Source of the DNA: Fallopia convolvulus
Lineage: Eukaryota; Streptophyta; Magnoliopsida; Caryophyllales; Polygonaceae
NCBI GenBank assembly: GCA_964016875.1
Contig: OZ024721.1
Span: forward strand, 9,863,001 to 9,927,000
Length of the DNA stretch: 64,000 nucleotides
Direction of reading: 5' to 3'
Part shown: one piece after another, positions 63,531 through 64,000 of the stretch
Layout of the letters: every line of letters begins with the position of its first letter
Numbering within the stretch: position 1 is the stretch's first letter
Notes under the pieces: generated by a model
The model's database searches: none
What the model was told of the DNA's origin: nothing
What the model saw: only the letters and a program-made list of their open reading frames with translations
Position numbers and translations under genes: made by a program

Positions 63531-64000
63531 ATGGACGAGGTTGTTTTGTCAAGTAGGGAGCAATTAGCAGTCTTTGATTCCGTCCTTCAAAAGGACCATT
63601 TGACTAGATGGTTCTCAAGGTCAAGTGCCAAGGCCATCGATATCTATGATGATGTCAAACATACCTTTTCCATTCTCGGTGTGCCACATCTCCTCAAGAA
63701 GGAGGACATCCCGCACTACCCGGCCCTCACCGCCGAGTTCATTGCCCCCCTCCGAGTTAGTTTCAAGTCCAAGACATCGGTTGAGAAGATTAAGTTTCGA
63801 TTGGGAAATGCTAACCGTGAGTACAACATGGCTCAGTTCAACCAACTCCTTGGCTTACCGCACCACTCTTGAGATTACAAGGCTCCCGATGATTTCAAGG
63901 TCACCGAAACATGGAACTACATTTCTGGGGAAGTCAATCCTTTCGCACCAGCACTTCCAGGGGCGCGCATCATCAACCCCATCTTCAAGATCATTCTCCG
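63531..64000 (+). pseudogene. Athila ORF-1-type (env-position) gene, partial
   Basis: From the ATG at 63531 the frame encodes the Athila ORF-1 signature: Y-PALTAEFIAPLRVSFKSK, then KFRLGNANREYNMAQFNQLL. A TGA at 63870 interrupts it, after which the same frame continues (DYKAPDDFKVTETWNYISGE, then ALPGARIINP) to the window end. The protein lies where env would be in a retrovirus; its function is unproven. Confidence 0.75.

Larger units (their letters stand above)
37114..64000 (+). mobile_element. Athila family-2 element lacking RT-integrase, split by a 20.7 kb insertion and running off the window
   Basis: 5' LTR 37114-38521, tRNA-Asp-type primer site, gag and the first half of protease to 40742; insertion 40743-61433; second half of protease to about 61750; a short non-pol spacer; a conserved hairpin at 62322; then an Athila ORF-1-like gene to the window end. 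No RT, RNase H or integrase lies between protease and the hairpin, so this copy is non-autonomous by deletion. The 3' LTR lies beyond the window. Confidence 0.8.

Overview
This window is a block of plant (eudicot-type) heterochromatin-like DNA. It is made almost entirely of transposable elements and their debris, and I found no intact host gene. The plant origin rests on Ty3/gypsy elements of the Athila and Tat lineages (tRNA-Asp primer sites, an extra plant-type RNase H domain, Athila ORF-1-like proteins, an antisense ORF beside Tat pol), a TRIM element, and hAT-, Mutator- and Helitron-like non-autonomous DNA elements. I cannot name the species.

Layout. 1-4.4 kb: four DNA-element-like structures. 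These are a hAT-type element, a Mutator-like element carrying a piece of a malectin-like receptor kinase gene, a near-perfect 0.5 kb inverted repeat, and a second Mutator-like element. 4.4-10.8 kb: a foldback element split by a complete 5.7 kb non-autonomous Athila derivative with perfect TSDs (AACCA). 10.8-15 kb: AT-rich DNA with an L1-style retroposed fragment, a MITE, a Helitron-like element and a TA microsatellite. 15.0-24.6 kb: a full-length but decayed Tat element on the plus strand (gag, protease, RT, RNase H, second RNase H, integrase, then an antisense ORF). 25-28.9 kb: AT-rich, mostly featureless. 29-35 kb: a decayed minus-strand Tat element holding a solo LTR. 35-37.1 kb: a minus-strand gag remnant holding a 747 bp TRIM.

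37.1 kb to the end is a nested stack. A plus-strand Athila family-2 element (gag-protease, no RT or integrase, Athila ORF-1) is split inside its protease gene by a 20.7 kb minus-strand Tat element (TSD AGYGC) that has lost its RT domain in frame. That Tat element is itself invaded by a minus-strand Athila family-1 element with an intact 1389-codon pol and by a solo LTR of Athila family 2 (TSD ATGGT).

How the parts fit together. The 4.4 kb derivative and the 41.8-51.1 kb element are one Athila family. The small one seems to have arisen by aberrant reverse transcription: it holds, right after its 5' LTR, an antisense copy of an entire mature tRNA-Asp including CCA, joined directly to a point inside the element's third ORF, so gag-pol is gone. 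Each Athila family also carries its own short GC-rich palindromic unit, repeated in the LTR, in non-coding internal DNA and inside translated protein linkers. A hairpin with one compensatory base pair lies between pol and the last ORF in both families. These three observations are the most unusual in the window.
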